Assembly: GCF_010500965.1 (NCBI RefSeq)
Contig: NZ_QVMI01000010.1
Coordinates: forward strand, 1-64,000
Origin: Bacteroides sp. 51
GTDB lineage: Bacteria > Bacteroidota > Bacteroidia > Bacteroidales > Bacteroidaceae
Reading direction: 5' to 3'
Length of the DNA: 64,000 nucleotides
Shown here: piece after piece, positions 17,457 to 25,787 of the stretch
How the letters are laid out: each line of letters begins with the position of its first letter
Numbering within the stretch: the first letter of the stretch is position 1
Notes under the pieces: generated by a model
Databases searched by the model: none
Told to the model about the DNA's origin: nothing
Seen by the model: the letters and a program-made list of their open reading frames with translations, nothing else
Position numbers and translations under genes: made by a program

Positions 17457-17813
17457 TTATTCATCTTTCAGGTCTTTATCATCCTTGTCTTTGCGCTTTG
17501 GGTGCTTCTTTTCAAAGTCCTGATAGGTTTGAAAATCCATGTGCGCTCGCACAAACTCCCGAACATCAGAAGTGCGGTAATAGGTTTTGTGGGCAATCAT
17601 AAAGAAAGGTAGTTTTTTACTGGAACGATACCGCTGTAATGTTCGGTAAGATACTTTTAGGAGAAAGGCTAAATCTTGATTATCGAGCAGTTTCTCGTCT
17701 TCGTCAAATACCTCTTTGGTGTTGATGAGCGATTTCAGGTCTTGACCTATATCGTTCAACTTCTTGGATAACTTTTGCATCCACATTTCGAAATCTTCAT
17801 TGTTTATATACAT
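17457..17813 (-). CDS. helix-turn-helix (excisionase/MerR-like) protein
   Basis: 118 residues. The middle has the excisionase-type winged helix: LLDNQDLAFLLKVSYRTLQR, then LPFFMIAHKTYYRTSDVREF. The N-terminus is an amphipathic helix and the C-terminus a charged Lys/Asp tail. Such proteins regulate or direct excision in Bacteroidetes elements. A second and third HTH protein lie near the integrase. Confidence 0.78.
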   Translation of the reverse strand: MYINNEDFEMWMQKLSKKLNDIGQDLKSLINTKEVFDEDEKLLDNQDLAFLLKVSYRTLQRYRSSKKLPFFMIAHKTYYRTSDVREFVRAHMDFQTYQDFEKKHPKRKDKDDKDLKDE

Positions 17814-17895
17814 GATTTGCTTCGTTTTACAGATTAATACTTCTTATGTCCAATGCATTGACGAAGCAAAATTCGGCAGAATGATGAAATGAAAA

Positions 17896-17922
17896 TAGGG
17901 GAATAGATCATCTACTCCCCTA
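17896..17922. terminator. hairpin in the 17.8-18.0 kb gap
   Basis: TAGGGGA and TCCCCTA arms with a 13-nt loop. It lies just downstream of the RteC-like gene end and upstream of the HTH gene. Confidence 0.5.
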
Positions 17923-17972
17923 CATATTATTTATATTTGCCTGATTATTAGCAGGTATCAAAAGTGTTAAAA

Positions 17973-18597
17973 TCAAGACTTGTACCCTTTGTCACTACTT
18001 TTCTTATGAATCAGACTCTTTAGTTTGTCTAAAAAACCAGTACGTTTTGTTGGTAACCTCTGCAGAACCTCTTCCTCTTTTTTGTAGGTATCACTAATTT
18101 GGAAGTTTAGAAAACGTTCAAACCTATTAGTAAGGCGACTTAAAGAAACACTCTTGCCATCAGAGGTTTTTATTCCTGCAAGATAAAAGAGCCCTGTGAT
18201 AACCTCCATAATATCAACATAGGAAATGATATCTGTATCTAAATATAAATCCGATGTTGAGGAATTACTCTTTGTATTAAAGAATTTTGGATACATCATT
18301 TGCTTCTCCAATAACGCCAACTCAGAATTTGCAAAAGTAATACCCTTTTGAATATACATTCTTTTAATTGCATTTTTCCCCCTGCCCGCAAAGAGGTGAT
18401 GATCCTAACGAATCAAACTCAATACGAGAAAGATTCAATATCCGAAAAAAATCAGAGTAGTTTAGTTCGGATTGACTAAGGGTTACTACTTGTGTTACAA
18501 AATCTTCATAGGCGCTTTGCATTTCTTCGTTTGTGACTTGTGAAGGTTCAGACAATAGCCTGAATAACCCCAATTCTAAATGTTTCCACATAAGCAA
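17973..18597 (-). pseudogene. RteC-like regulator, split by a one-base frameshift
   Basis: Two adjacent minus-strand frames together give about 205 residues, the usual RteC size. The second has the RteC signature YIQKGITFANSELALLEKQ and VDIMEVITGLFYLAG, and ends with RTGFLDKL. The first (MLMWKHLELGLFRLLSEPSQ) stops at a GGGGGAAAAA run near 18388. Removing one base from that run fuses both frames without a stop (GQGENAIKRMYIQKG). RteC controls excision in CTnDOT-type elements. It may be a real mutation, phase variation or a sequencing error. Confidence 0.65.
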
Positions 18598-18690
18598 ATT
18601 ATTTATAAGGTGAATAAATATGATTTTATATGCTTGTCAGTGGATTTTTTTAGTGGCACTTCAAATATATTACAAGTTCTCCACCCAATA

Positions 18691-18708
18691 AATGGCTATT
18701 TGTAGCTA
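18691..18708. promoter_or_regulatory. operator-like site before the PAS-LuxR gene
   Basis: AATGGCTATTTGTAGCTA, containing the palindrome GCTA-TTTG-TAGC. It overlaps a promoter whose -7 box TATCTTTG is at 18707-18714. A near-identical site on the other strand lies before the nucleotidyltransferase gene. Confidence 0.6.
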
Positions 18709-18718
18709 TCTTTGCACC

Positions 18719-19483
18719 ATGATTTCCAAGAATATAACACCCGGAGAACTATGGTCAAGACAGCAAATCAGCAGTCTTGATGTTGACTATGATTTATGGA
18801 GTAAGAAGCGGAAAGCTATACAGGAATTTTCCCGGATGAGCCAAAGCTGCATCTTTACCGTGGATGTATTTAAGGAGAGATATGATTTTGCTTCTGATAA
18901 CTTCTCTACTGTTTTAGGATATAACCCAACATGGATAAAAACGATAAGGAAACAGGGCGATGTATTGGAAGATAGAATACATCCGGATGATCGTGTTCAA
19001 CTATTGGAATACCAAATTGAACATGGACTGTTTATTTATTCGCTTCCACAAGAAGAAAGGAATGACTATCAGCAGATGTTTCAGTATAGAATACTGAATG
19101 CTAAAGGGCAGTATGTAAATGTAATCAGCCGACAGCAGGTTCTTGAAAAAGACAGGAATGGTAAGGCTTGGATTATTATGGGAGTTGTAGATATATCTCC
19201 CGACCAGACATTTACCGAAAGAATCAAGCGAACGGTTATTAATAGTAAGACTGGCGAGATATTTGCTCCGGCATTCACTCCGGCAGAGAAACAGTTAACT
19301 AACAGGGAAAAAGAGATACTTCTGTTAATTCGTCAGGGTTTTCTAAGTAAAGAAATTGCAGATAGACTGAATATCAGCATTTATACGGTTAATAATCACC
19401 GGAAGAATATATTGGCTAAACTGGATGTTGATAATGTGATGGAGGCGATTAATACTGCACGCGATTTTGGCATCATCTATTAA
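18719..19483 (+). CDS. PAS-domain LuxR/CsgD-type response regulator-like protein
   Basis: 254 residues from ATG 18719, which I prefer to 18692 because the earlier ATG lies inside the operator/promoter. A PAS fold spans about 40-165 (SCIFTVDVFKERYDFASDNF, IHPDDR, WIIMGVVDISPD). The C-terminus is a LuxR HTH: LTNREKEILLLIRQGFLSKE, then NNHRKNILAKLDV. No receiver domain. It probably senses a ligand and regulates its own promoter and the nucleotidyltransferase gene, with which it shares an operator and converges by 4 bp. Confidence 0.82.
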   Translation: MISKNITPGELWSRQQISSLDVDYDLWSKKRKAIQEFSRMSQSCIFTVDVFKERYDFASDNFSTVLGYNPTWIKTIRKQGDVLEDRIHPDDRVQLLEYQIEHGLFIYSLPQEERNDYQQMFQYRILNAKGQYVNVISRQQVLEKDRNGKAWIIMGVVDISPDQTFTERIKRTVINSKTGEIFAPAFTPAEKQLTNREKEILLLIRQGFLSKEIADRLNISIYTVNNHRKNILAKLDVDNVMEAINTARDFGIIY

Positions 19484-20064
19484 GGTAGCCAATCCAAACT
19501 ATTTGTCAACGGGTTGGTTTTTCTCCATTGCTCCAGTTCCTCATACGTTTTCACTCCACCCGTAAAAACAGCATGGTATATCTCTATGCCCGGAATAAGT
19601 ACACCTTCCGGCACATCGTATTTGATTTGAAGAATAGTTTGGCGGATTTCAGGTGTTAGTTGATTAATTATAGCATCGGTTACTCGCTCTACTGTGCCAT
19701 CATACTTGGAACCTCGGCGGATATAAATCATGTCGAACTTCCATGTGTTCCCTTCCTTATCTTTATATCGGGCATGCCATTCGATACATTCTTCTTCGGT
19801 ATCTATCCCATTTATATATTGGATTTCTTTCAGAGGAAGACGTTCTGCCAGCTCCTGCATAACAGAGAAACTCTCTATTATATTGAGATGGTCGGTATAG
19901 ATGTGCATGTCTATATCCCTGCTTTTCATCAACAAACCGGATTTAAGCGACCCGATAATATTAACGGTTGCACCTATGCGTTCCCATGCCGGGATAATAC
20001 GAGTATCTTCCAGTATTTCCCATGCGGCTTGCTGATTCTGTTCTGCGAGTTTAAGAATATCCAT
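19480..20064 (-). CDS. nucleotidyltransferase-fold protein
   Basis: 194 residues from ATG 20064 (MDILKLAEQNQQAA), preferred to the in-frame ATG at 20094. The polymerase-beta-type motif is NIIGSLKSGLLMKSRDIDMH (GS ... D-x-D), and a third acidic residue is plausible at WKFDMIYIRRG. Substrate unknown; antibiotic or nucleotide modification are both possible. Its 3' end overlaps the LuxR gene by 4 bp on the opposite strand. Its upstream region has the same operator as that gene, so they look co-regulated. Confidence 0.75.
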   Translation of the reverse strand: MDILKLAEQNQQAAWEILEDTRIIPAWERIGATVNIIGSLKSGLLMKSRDIDMHIYTDHLNIIESFSVMQELAERLPLKEIQYINGIDTEEECIEWHARYKDKEGNTWKFDMIYIRRGSKYDGTVERVTDAIINQLTPEIRQTILQIKYDVPEGVLIPGIEIYHAVFTGGVKTYEELEQWRKTNPLTNSLDWLP

Positions 20065-20109
20065 CTTTCTTTTTATTGGGGTGCAAAGATACAAAACAAG
20101 CTCGATATA

Positions 20110-20127
20110 TAGCTATAAATAGCCATT
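20110..20127. promoter_or_regulatory. operator-like site before the nucleotidyltransferase gene
   Basis: TAGCTATAAATAGCCATT is the reverse complement of the site at 18691-18708, with one difference in 18. It lies about 50 bp before the gene start, with a TATCTTTG box between. It is also 75 bp before helD, which could be controlled too. Confidence 0.6.
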
Positions 20128-20201
20128 TCATACACCACCTTGATACAGTAATTTTGTGCACCCTTTTGTGTCTTTTTTAATGTATTAACAAGGAGTGCTT
20201 T

Positions 20202-22262
20202 ATGATATTTAATAAAACAGAGAAACAGGAACGTGAGTATTTACAGCAGGTTATCAATTTGCTGAATAAGATCATTAATAGCACGGATGCGTCGGTGAAA
20301 GAACATGTCGATACACTGGCAGAGTATAAGGATTACCTATGGTCGAATAAGGATATTGACCCGCATGAGATACGTTCAATGAGGGAAAGTATCTTGAACC
20401 ATTTTGCATTGGGCGAAAATGTGATTGATAAACGCAAGCGATTGGGTAAGATACTGGATATTCCATACTTTGGTCGGATTGACTTTAAGAGTAGAGAAAA
20501 AGACAGTAAAGTTTTGCCTGTCTATATTGGCGTTCACTCGTTCTACGATTCAGATAGTAAGATGAGCTTTATTTATGACTGGCGTGCGCCGATTTCGAGT
20601 ATGTTTTATGACTATGAATTGGGAGAGGCTTCTTACGAATCTCCGGCAGGCGAAGTGACGGGAGATATTACACTCAAACGGCAATATCGTATTCGAAAAG
20701 GCAGGATGGAATACATGATTGAGAGTTCGCTAACCGTTCATGATGATATTCTTCAAAAGGAATTAAGTTCCAATGCGGATGATAAAATGAAAAATATCGT
20801 TGCTACCATTCAGCGGGAGCAGAACCGGATTATCCGTAATGAGGAGGCTCAAACGATCATCATACAAGGAGTTGCCGGATCGGGAAAGACTTCTATTGCC
20901 CTGCATCGTATCGCCTACCTGCTTTATGCTTTCAAGGATAGCATTTCTTCAAAGGACATATTGATAATCTCACCCAACAAGGTGTTTGCCGATTATATTT
21001 CTAATGTGCTTCCTGAACTTGGCGAAGAGACTGTTCCCGAAACGAGCATGGAGCAGATACTCTCCGGTGTATTGGACAACAAATATAAGTCTCAGACCTT
21101 TTTTGAACAGGTAAACGAATTACTCACAAAACCCGCTCCCGGCTTTACAGATCGCATACAGTATAAAGCATCGTTTGATTTTATTTCCCAACTCGACCGA
21201 TTTATCCTACATATTGAGAACAACTACTTCAAAGCGGTAGATGTAAAGCTAACAAAGTATGTTACTATTCCTGCTGAATTTATTGAGGAACAATTCAGGC
21301 GTTTTGACCGCTATCCGATGCGCCAACGTTTTGAAACAATGAGTGATTATATTCTGGAAATGGCACAAGTTCAATATCGGATTACAGTTACCACTGCCGA
21401 ACGGAATATACTCAAAAAAGAAATAAGGAATATGTTTGCCGGGAACAACGATATACAGGTCTATAAAGATTTCTTTGAATGGATTGGTAAGCCCGAGTTG
21501 TTTAAGATGCGTAAGAATCGCACACTTGAATATGCGGATTTAGCGCCATTGGCTTATATCCACATCGCATTGGATGGGAATAATGCAAAATCGCCAGTCA
21601 AACACCTTTTGATTGATGAGATGCAGGACTACTCACCTATACAGTATAAGTTGATACAAAAGCTCTATCCTTGTCGAAAGACCGTTTTGGGCGATGCAAG
21701 CCAGTCGGTTAATCCTTACGGTTCATCGAATGCGGATATGATTCGGAAAGCACTCATTACGGGAGAGGTGATGAAACTATGCAAGAGTTATCGTTCAACC
21801 TATGAGATAACTGATTTTGCACAGAAGATTCGGAAAAACGAAGAGCTGGAACCTGTCGCCCGGCATGGAGAGAAACCTCAAATACTGAAACTTAAAAGTG
21901 AGGAAAAAGAAATATCCTGCATTGCGAACTTGATTTCTACATTCAAAAAATCGTCCTATAAATCACTTGGGATTGTTTGTAAGACTGAATTACAGGCGAA
22001 AGATATAGCAGATAAATTAAAAGCCTATATGGATGATATTTATTTCCTTTCAAATCAAAGTTCTGCTTTCGTACAAGGTGTTATTATCACTTCTGCTCAC
22101 ATGGCAAAAGGGTTGGAGTTCGATGAAGTAATCATTCCACAAGTGACTGATAAGAATTATCATTCGGGGATTGACCGGAGTATGCTCTATGTGGCAGTAA
22201 CAAGGGCAATGCACCGATTGACACTAACTTGTGCGGAAACGAAAAGTGATTTTATTCGATAA
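20202..22262 (+). CDS. helD: HelD-type RNA polymerase recycling ATPase
   Basis: 686 residues, a UvrD-like superfamily 1 ATPase. N-terminal coiled coil (about 1-75). A segment with DWRAPISSMFYDY, typical of HelD, leads into Walker A GVAGSGKTSIALHRIAYLL. Walker B is LLIDEMQDYSPIQY, and motifs AHMAKGLEFDEV and VAVTRAMHRLTL close the protein. HelD removes RNA polymerase from stalled complexes; HelR relatives give rifamycin tolerance. As cargo on a mobile element such a role is attractive but unproven. Confidence 0.87.
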   Translation: MIFNKTEKQEREYLQQVINLLNKIINSTDASVKEHVDTLAEYKDYLWSNKDIDPHEIRSMRESILNHFALGENVIDKRKRLGKILDIPYFGRIDFKSREKDSKVLPVYIGVHSFYDSDSKMSFIYDWRAPISSMFYDYELGEASYESPAGEVTGDITLKRQYRIRKGRMEYMIESSLTVHDDILQKELSSNADDKMKNIVATIQREQNRIIRNEEAQTIIIQGVAGSGKTSIALHRIAYLLYAFKDSISSKDILIISPNKVFADYISNVLPELGEETVPETSMEQILSGVLDNKYKSQTFFEQVNELLTKPAPGFTDRIQYKASFDFISQLDRFILHIENNYFKAVDVKLTKYVTIPAEFIEEQFRRFDRYPMRQRFETMSDYILEMAQVQYRITVTTAERNILKKEIRNMFAGNNDIQVYKDFFEWIGKPELFKMRKNRTLEYADLAPLAYIHIALDGNNAKSPVKHLLIDEMQDYSPIQYKLIQKLYPCRKTVLGDASQSVNPYGSSNADMIRKALITGEVMKLCKSYRSTYEITDFAQKIRKNEELEPVARHGEKPQILKLKSEEKEISCIANLISTFKKSSYKSLGIVCKTELQAKDIADKLKAYMDDIYFLSNQSSAFVQGVIITSAHMAKGLEFDEVIIPQVTDKNYHSGIDRSMLYVAVTRAMHRLTLTCAETKSDFIR

Positions 22263-22445
22263 CAACTCAATACAGATCACATTCTAACACCCCTTCGGGT
22301 ATTATTTTGGGAATAAACGAATAAGTAATACCCGATAGGGTATAATAAGCCATTAAGTTCCATACACTTCCTCTTCTACACATTTCCAAAAACCGTTTAT
22401 TTCTTCATCTATATTTGTCGGCAGAACGTATAAAACCGAATAAAT

Positions 22446-22730
22446 ATGGATATTATCGCAATAGAAAAAGAATCTTTTGATTCCTTCAAAAAGAAACTGG
22501 AACGGATAGCTTCATTAGTTCCGAAACGACCATCTAATAATACCCTGTGCATAGAACAGGAGTGGATAGAGGGCAAAGAACTGGCTGCTTCCCTTAATCT
22601 GCCGCCTCGCCGACTGCAACATCTTCGTGAAAGCGGTACACTGTCATTCTCCACCATCGGAAAGAAAATCTATTACCGGATATCCGAAGTGAAATCTCTG
22701 TTGGAACAAGGTAAAATCAATTCTAAATAA
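22446..22730 (+). CDS. excisionase-like HTH protein 1
   Basis: 94 residues. A winged-helix DNA-binding domain is visible: EWIEGKELAASLNLPPRRLQ, then SGTLSFSTIGKKIYYRISEV. It precedes a similar protein by 7 bp. Family knowledge: such paired small HTH proteins next to the integrase act as Xis/recombination directionality factors in Bacteroidetes elements. An inverted repeat CGGGTATTA/TAATACCCG (22296-22334) in the upstream gap may be their site. Confidence 0.78.
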   Translation: MDIIAIEKESFDSFKKKLERIASLVPKRPSNNTLCIEQEWIEGKELAASLNLPPRRLQHLRESGTLSFSTIGKKIYYRISEVKSLLEQGKINSK

Positions 22731-22737
22731 CTTTTCC

Positions 22738-23031
22738 ATGCAACTATATACTAATCAAGATAGCCGGGAACTATTGCAAGCGTTAAACAATGCTTTGCCT
22801 TATATCGAACACGTCCTGAAAACGCATAAGCCGTTATTTGACGGTGAACGTTATCTAACAAGCGAGGAACTCTGTTCTATTCTTAAAATATCTCGACGCA
22901 CTTTACAGGATTACCGGAATAACGGAGTTTTGCCATTTATTCAGTTACCGGGAAAAGTTCTGTTTCGTGAATCTGATATTAGAAAGATTTTGGAAGAACG
23001 GTTTCGTCCCGCTTATGACGGTTCTTTATAG
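22738..23031 (+). CDS. excisionase-like HTH protein 2
   Basis: 97 residues, a paralogue of the preceding gene: RYLTSEELCSILKISRRTLQ, then NGVLPFIQLPGKVLFRESDI. It ends 70 bp before the convergent integrase gene, with a terminator between. Confidence 0.8.
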   Translation: MQLYTNQDSRELLQALNNALPYIEHVLKTHKPLFDGERYLTSEELCSILKISRRTLQDYRNNGVLPFIQLPGKVLFRESDIRKILEERFRPAYDGSL

Positions 23032-23052
23032 GAGTTGTTCTTAGGTTATCTG

Positions 23053-23091
23053 AACGGCTGAACATTCGTGAGAATGAGTCAGCCGTTTTTT
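23053..23091. terminator. intrinsic terminator between xis-like gene and integrase
   Basis: AACGGCTGA ... TCAGCCGTT stem followed by a T run. It serves the rightward HTH genes and, by symmetry, possibly the leftward integrase mRNA. Confidence 0.82.
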
Positions 23092-23101
23092 CTTTACCTA
23101 A

Positions 23102-24316
23102 TTACTTCGCAAAACTTTCTTTTACGCCTTGCATATCCCGAAGAATACTTTGGTCTAACACTTTTGCGTAACGTTGTGTCATTCGGGTATTCGTATGTCC
23201 AACCATTTTAGCTATGTTTTCCAACGATACATTGTTAGCCAAAGTTACTACCGAACAGAACGTATGGCGCCCGGTGTGAGTCGAGAGCTTCTTCTTAATT
23301 CCGCAGCAATCGGCAATTTCTTTCAGATAACTATTCATCTTTTGATTGCTCAATACAGGGAGTAAAATGCCTCTCTTCTGGCAAAGTGGATGATCTTTAT
23401 ACTTCTCAATAATCCCCAATGGAACATCAAGCAATGGCACGTTACACATGATTCCGGTTTTATGTCGTTCCTTGCGTATCCATAAGTTTCCCTCATTATC
23501 AGCAATGATGTGTTCTTCTTTTAATTCGGACACATCTATAAAGGCGAGTCCAGTCCAACACTGCACTAAAAATACATCCCGCACCAGTTCTAATCGTGGA
23601 ATATCAAATTCCTTTGTGCGTAATGTTTCCAGTTCTTCTTTGGTTAGAAACTCCTTATTTACTTCCTTTTCGTGGAAACGGATATTGCCAAACGGATTTT
23701 TCGGTATCCAATCGTAGTTTACCGCAATGTTTAATACTTTCTTTACCACCTTCATATAGCGGATAACCGTATTCTCCTGTAATCCCTTTTCGGCTTTCAG
23801 AAAGTGGATGTAATCATGAATCATGCCGTTAGTGACTTCTTTTAGCGGAATATCTTTTCGTTGATATTGGCTTTGGCTCATTTCCCGAAAATACTTCAAA
23901 CAGGTGTCAAAACGGGAGATGGTTACTTTGGCGTAATCTTTACCAATAAGTTCACGGCACTTGTCGTTATGTTCCTGAAATACCTGAAAGAACATTTTGT
24001 GCTCTTCATCCAGTCCTAGAAATTTCCGCTTGATTTCCATCGGATTGATTAGTTTGCCGTCTTCCTCCATCTTTCGGTGGATTTCAAACAAGCGAAGTTT
24101 TACCGATTCAAGATAACGGTTAATCTCTAAAGATGCGGAATCCTTGCCTGTACAGCGTTCTTTCGCCTGATTCCAAAGGTTGGGTTTTACATCACGTTTA
24201 AGTTGCATTTCAACTAATTGCCCTTCAATAGTGATGCGTAGCATGATTGGCGTATCACCTGTCTTTTTCAACTTTGTTCTTCTCACAAAGAAAAGCACAT
24301 TAAATGTCTGTTTCAT
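23102..24316 (-). CDS. site-specific tyrosine recombinase (integrase)
   Basis: 404 residues. Arm-binding N-terminus (about 1-90), SAM-like core-binding domain (about 105-205), then the catalytic domain. Visible catalytic parts are the Lys-bearing beta hairpin WIRKERHKTGIMCNV, the box II THTGRHTF (HxxR), and GHTNTRMTQRYAKV (His and the Tyr nucleophile). Box I reads CWTGLAFIDV with no Arg, as in IntDOT-type Bacteroidetes recombinases, where the first Arg is also replaced. It starts 239 bp from tRNA-Phe, the usual place for the element's own integrase. Confidence 0.9.
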   Translation of the reverse strand: MKQTFNVLFFVRRTKLKKTGDTPIMLRITIEGQLVEMQLKRDVKPNLWNQAKERCTGKDSASLEINRYLESVKLRLFEIHRKMEEDGKLINPMEIKRKFLGLDEEHKMFFQVFQEHNDKCRELIGKDYAKVTISRFDTCLKYFREMSQSQYQRKDIPLKEVTNGMIHDYIHFLKAEKGLQENTVIRYMKVVKKVLNIAVNYDWIPKNPFGNIRFHEKEVNKEFLTKEELETLRTKEFDIPRLELVRDVFLVQCWTGLAFIDVSELKEEHIIADNEGNLWIRKERHKTGIMCNVPLLDVPLGIIEKYKDHPLCQKRGILLPVLSNQKMNSYLKEIADCCGIKKKLSTHTGRHTFCSVVTLANNVSLENIAKMVGHTNTRMTQRYAKVLDQSILRDMQGVKESFAK

Positions 24317-24499
24317 ACTCTAAAAATTAATGGTTTAAAGATACTTGAACCATGCTTAATAGAGAGTCTTAAACGATAAGACAATCAGCGACTTACAGTG
24401 TCATTCGTGGTCAATTTTTCGTGGCTTAAAAAATGACCACGATTTAGCCCGAAGGAACTGCTTAGTTTTGCTAAAAATGGGGGATTTCTTGGAAAAAGA

Positions 24500-24531
24500 A
24501 AATCCCTGAAATGTTTTATTTTCAGGGATTT
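24500..24531. terminator. hairpin at the integrase end of the element
   Basis: AAATCCCTGAAA and TTTCAGGGATTT with an 8-nt loop, 24 bp from the right att repeat. It mirrors the hairpin at 9925-9957. Confidence 0.65.
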
Positions 24532-24554
24532 ACCAAATTTGAAGTCTTTTAAAA

Positions 24555-24567
24555 GTGGTGCCACCAG
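24555..24567. repeat. right attachment-site repeat inside tRNA-Phe 3' end
   Basis: GTGGTGCCACCAG, matching 9981-9993. It includes the discriminator and acceptor 3' strand of the tRNA. Confidence 0.85.
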
Positions 24568-24628
24568 GAATCGAACCGGGGACACAAGGATTTTCAGTCC
24601 TTTGCTCTACCAACTGAGCTATGGCACC
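24556..24628 (-). tRNA. tRNA-Phe (GAA)
   Basis: 73 nt. Acceptor GGTGCCA/TGGCACC, D-loop AGCTCAGTTGGTAGAGC, anticodon loop CTGAAAA with GAA, T-arm GGTTCGATTCC, discriminator A. CCA is not separately encoded. It is the integration target of the mobilizable element on its 3' side. Confidence 0.97.
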
Positions 24629-24756
24629 TTTGTGATTGCGAGTGCAAAGATAGGCATATTTTTTAATACCGCAAATCTTTGGCAAATAAAAAATAATATT
24701 TCATGCAAAAATTTGAGTAATTAAAATAATGAAGTAAATTTGTACTCATAAAAGAG

Positions 24757-24829
24757 CGGAATGTAGCGCAGTTGGTAGCGCACTACGTTCGGGACGTAGG
24801 GGTCGGGCGTTCGAGTCGCCTCATTCCGA
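24757..24829 (+). tRNA. tRNA-Pro (CGG)
   Basis: 73 nt. Acceptor CGGAATG/CATTCCG, D-arm GTAGCGCAGTTGGTAGCGC, anticodon loop TTCGGGA (CGG), T-arm CGTTCGAGTCG, discriminator A. A hairpin AAGGCGTGACTC/GAGTTACGCCTT with a T run follows at 24835-24870 as a terminator. Confidence 0.95.
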
Positions 24830-24965
24830 CACTTAAGGCGTGACTCTCAGCGAGTTACGCCTTTTTTTTGTTCGGTTTTTGTTCGGTAAATCAGAGATAT
24901 TTTAAAAATTAGGTACGACGAATCAAAATTACGATTGGCATTGAATACGCATCAACCAAAATCGT

Positions 24966-25040
24966 TATCTTTGTGATATCGCAAGTGTGCGAGTAGTTTT
25001 TAAATCTAACGGAGGGTGTATCTTTTGGTACGCCCTTTTG
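24966..25040 (+). ncRNA. candidate small RNA unit (promoter, hairpin, terminator)
   Basis: A Bacteroidetes-type promoter (TTGA 24941, 21-bp spacing, TATCTTTG 24966-24973) is followed at once by a hairpin TCGCA-agtg-TGCGA (24979-24992). Then comes a terminator AGGGTGTA ... TACGCCCT with TTTTG (25013-25040). There is no ORF in this span. The predicted transcript is about 60 nt. No known family recognised. Confidence 0.4.
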
Positions 25041-25197
25041 TTTTGGTATCGATCCCCGACCGATTTTATAATGTGCTTTTTGAGCATGTAATATTGCCGC
25101 CAAAAACGGTAATATAAAATCTACTTTAGAATAGGAATAGAATAAATCAGCATAATTTTGCGCAAATGTTAAATGTGTAATAATCTCACATTATGGG

Positions 25198-25605
25198 GTG
25201 CGTGATATACGCAGTCTCAACAAAAGGGAAATAAAACTAAATTTAAATATGCCACATCTCGTCTTAATGACGAACCCTATCATTTCTATAATACGGTTTG
25301 GAATCGTATTTAAACTCACTGAGATTATCGAAGCCCATCAAGAGGAGCCTGTTAGCCATATAGCAAAAATGCTACTCGCTGATTATCAAACGTTAAACCA
25401 AAATGATAAGCGTAAGAACCTGTCAAAACTTAACATTCAAAACAATAAAGCCATAGGGGATATTTCCCCTAAGGCTGACTTCCAGCTAGTTATAAAAGGT
25501 GATATTATCTCACCTTTACATAAGGGAAATTCCCCCTATGTAAAATCCCCGGAATTCTGGGTATTTAGTTTCTCACAAAATCGTGAAAAACCAAAATGTG
25601 CTTAA
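25198..25605 (+). CDS. hypothetical protein, doubtful
   Basis: 135 codons. Residues about 18-85 look protein-like (LTEIIEAHQEEPVSHIAKML, then ADYQTLNQNDKRKNLSKLN). The C-terminal third runs through a series of DNA hairpins and is probably not conserved coding sequence. It may be the 5' part of a gene truncated at the hairpin cluster. No family recognised. Confidence 0.3.
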   Translation: MRDIRSLNKREIKLNLNMPHLVLMTNPIISIIRFGIVFKLTEIIEAHQEEPVSHIAKMLLADYQTLNQNDKRKNLSKLNIQNNKAIGDISPKADFQLVIKGDIISPLHKGNSPYVKSPEFWVFSFSQNREKPKCA

Positions 25606-25787
25606 AAAGCACTTTATAAAAGGGGTGGACAATTTGTCTTACCCTATGTTTTCCTCTAGATTTTACATAGGGGGAATTCCCATCTGTAAAATTGCACTCT
25701 TATGGTTCCGGTATGCCATATTATCAAAAGGTAAATCGGTTCTCATGTGTGTACGTTATGACCCCCGAAAATCTTCGAGCGATTTTC
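25449..25787. repeat. cluster of six short inverted repeats
   Basis: Hairpins in order: AGGGGA-tatt-TCCCCT inside AGCC/GGCT (25449-25476); AAAGGTGA/TCACCTTT (25495-25517); TTACATA/TATGTAA (25516-25543); GTGCTT-aaa-AAGCAC (25597-25611); TTTTACA/TGTAAAA around GGGGGAATTCCC (25661-25691); GAAAATC/GATTTTC (25767-25787). The third and fifth share TTACATA...GGGAA-ATTCCC elements in opposite order. The 424-bp stretch 25606-26029 has no gene that I can support. Confidence 0.65.

Larger units (their letters stand above)
9981..24567. mobile_element. integrative mobilizable element in tRNA-Phe (about 14.6 kb)
   Basis: Bounded by a 13-bp direct repeat GTGGTGCCACCAG, the last bases of tRNA-Phe, at 9981-9993 and 24555-24567. 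The tRNA is kept whole at the right end. It contains a tyrosine integrase next to the tRNA, two excisionase-like HTH proteins, a DUF5712-like relaxase plus BfmA/BtgA-like accessory protein, an oriT-like hairpin cluster and cargo. No conjugation (tra) genes are present, so transfer would need a helper element. Confidence 0.88.
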
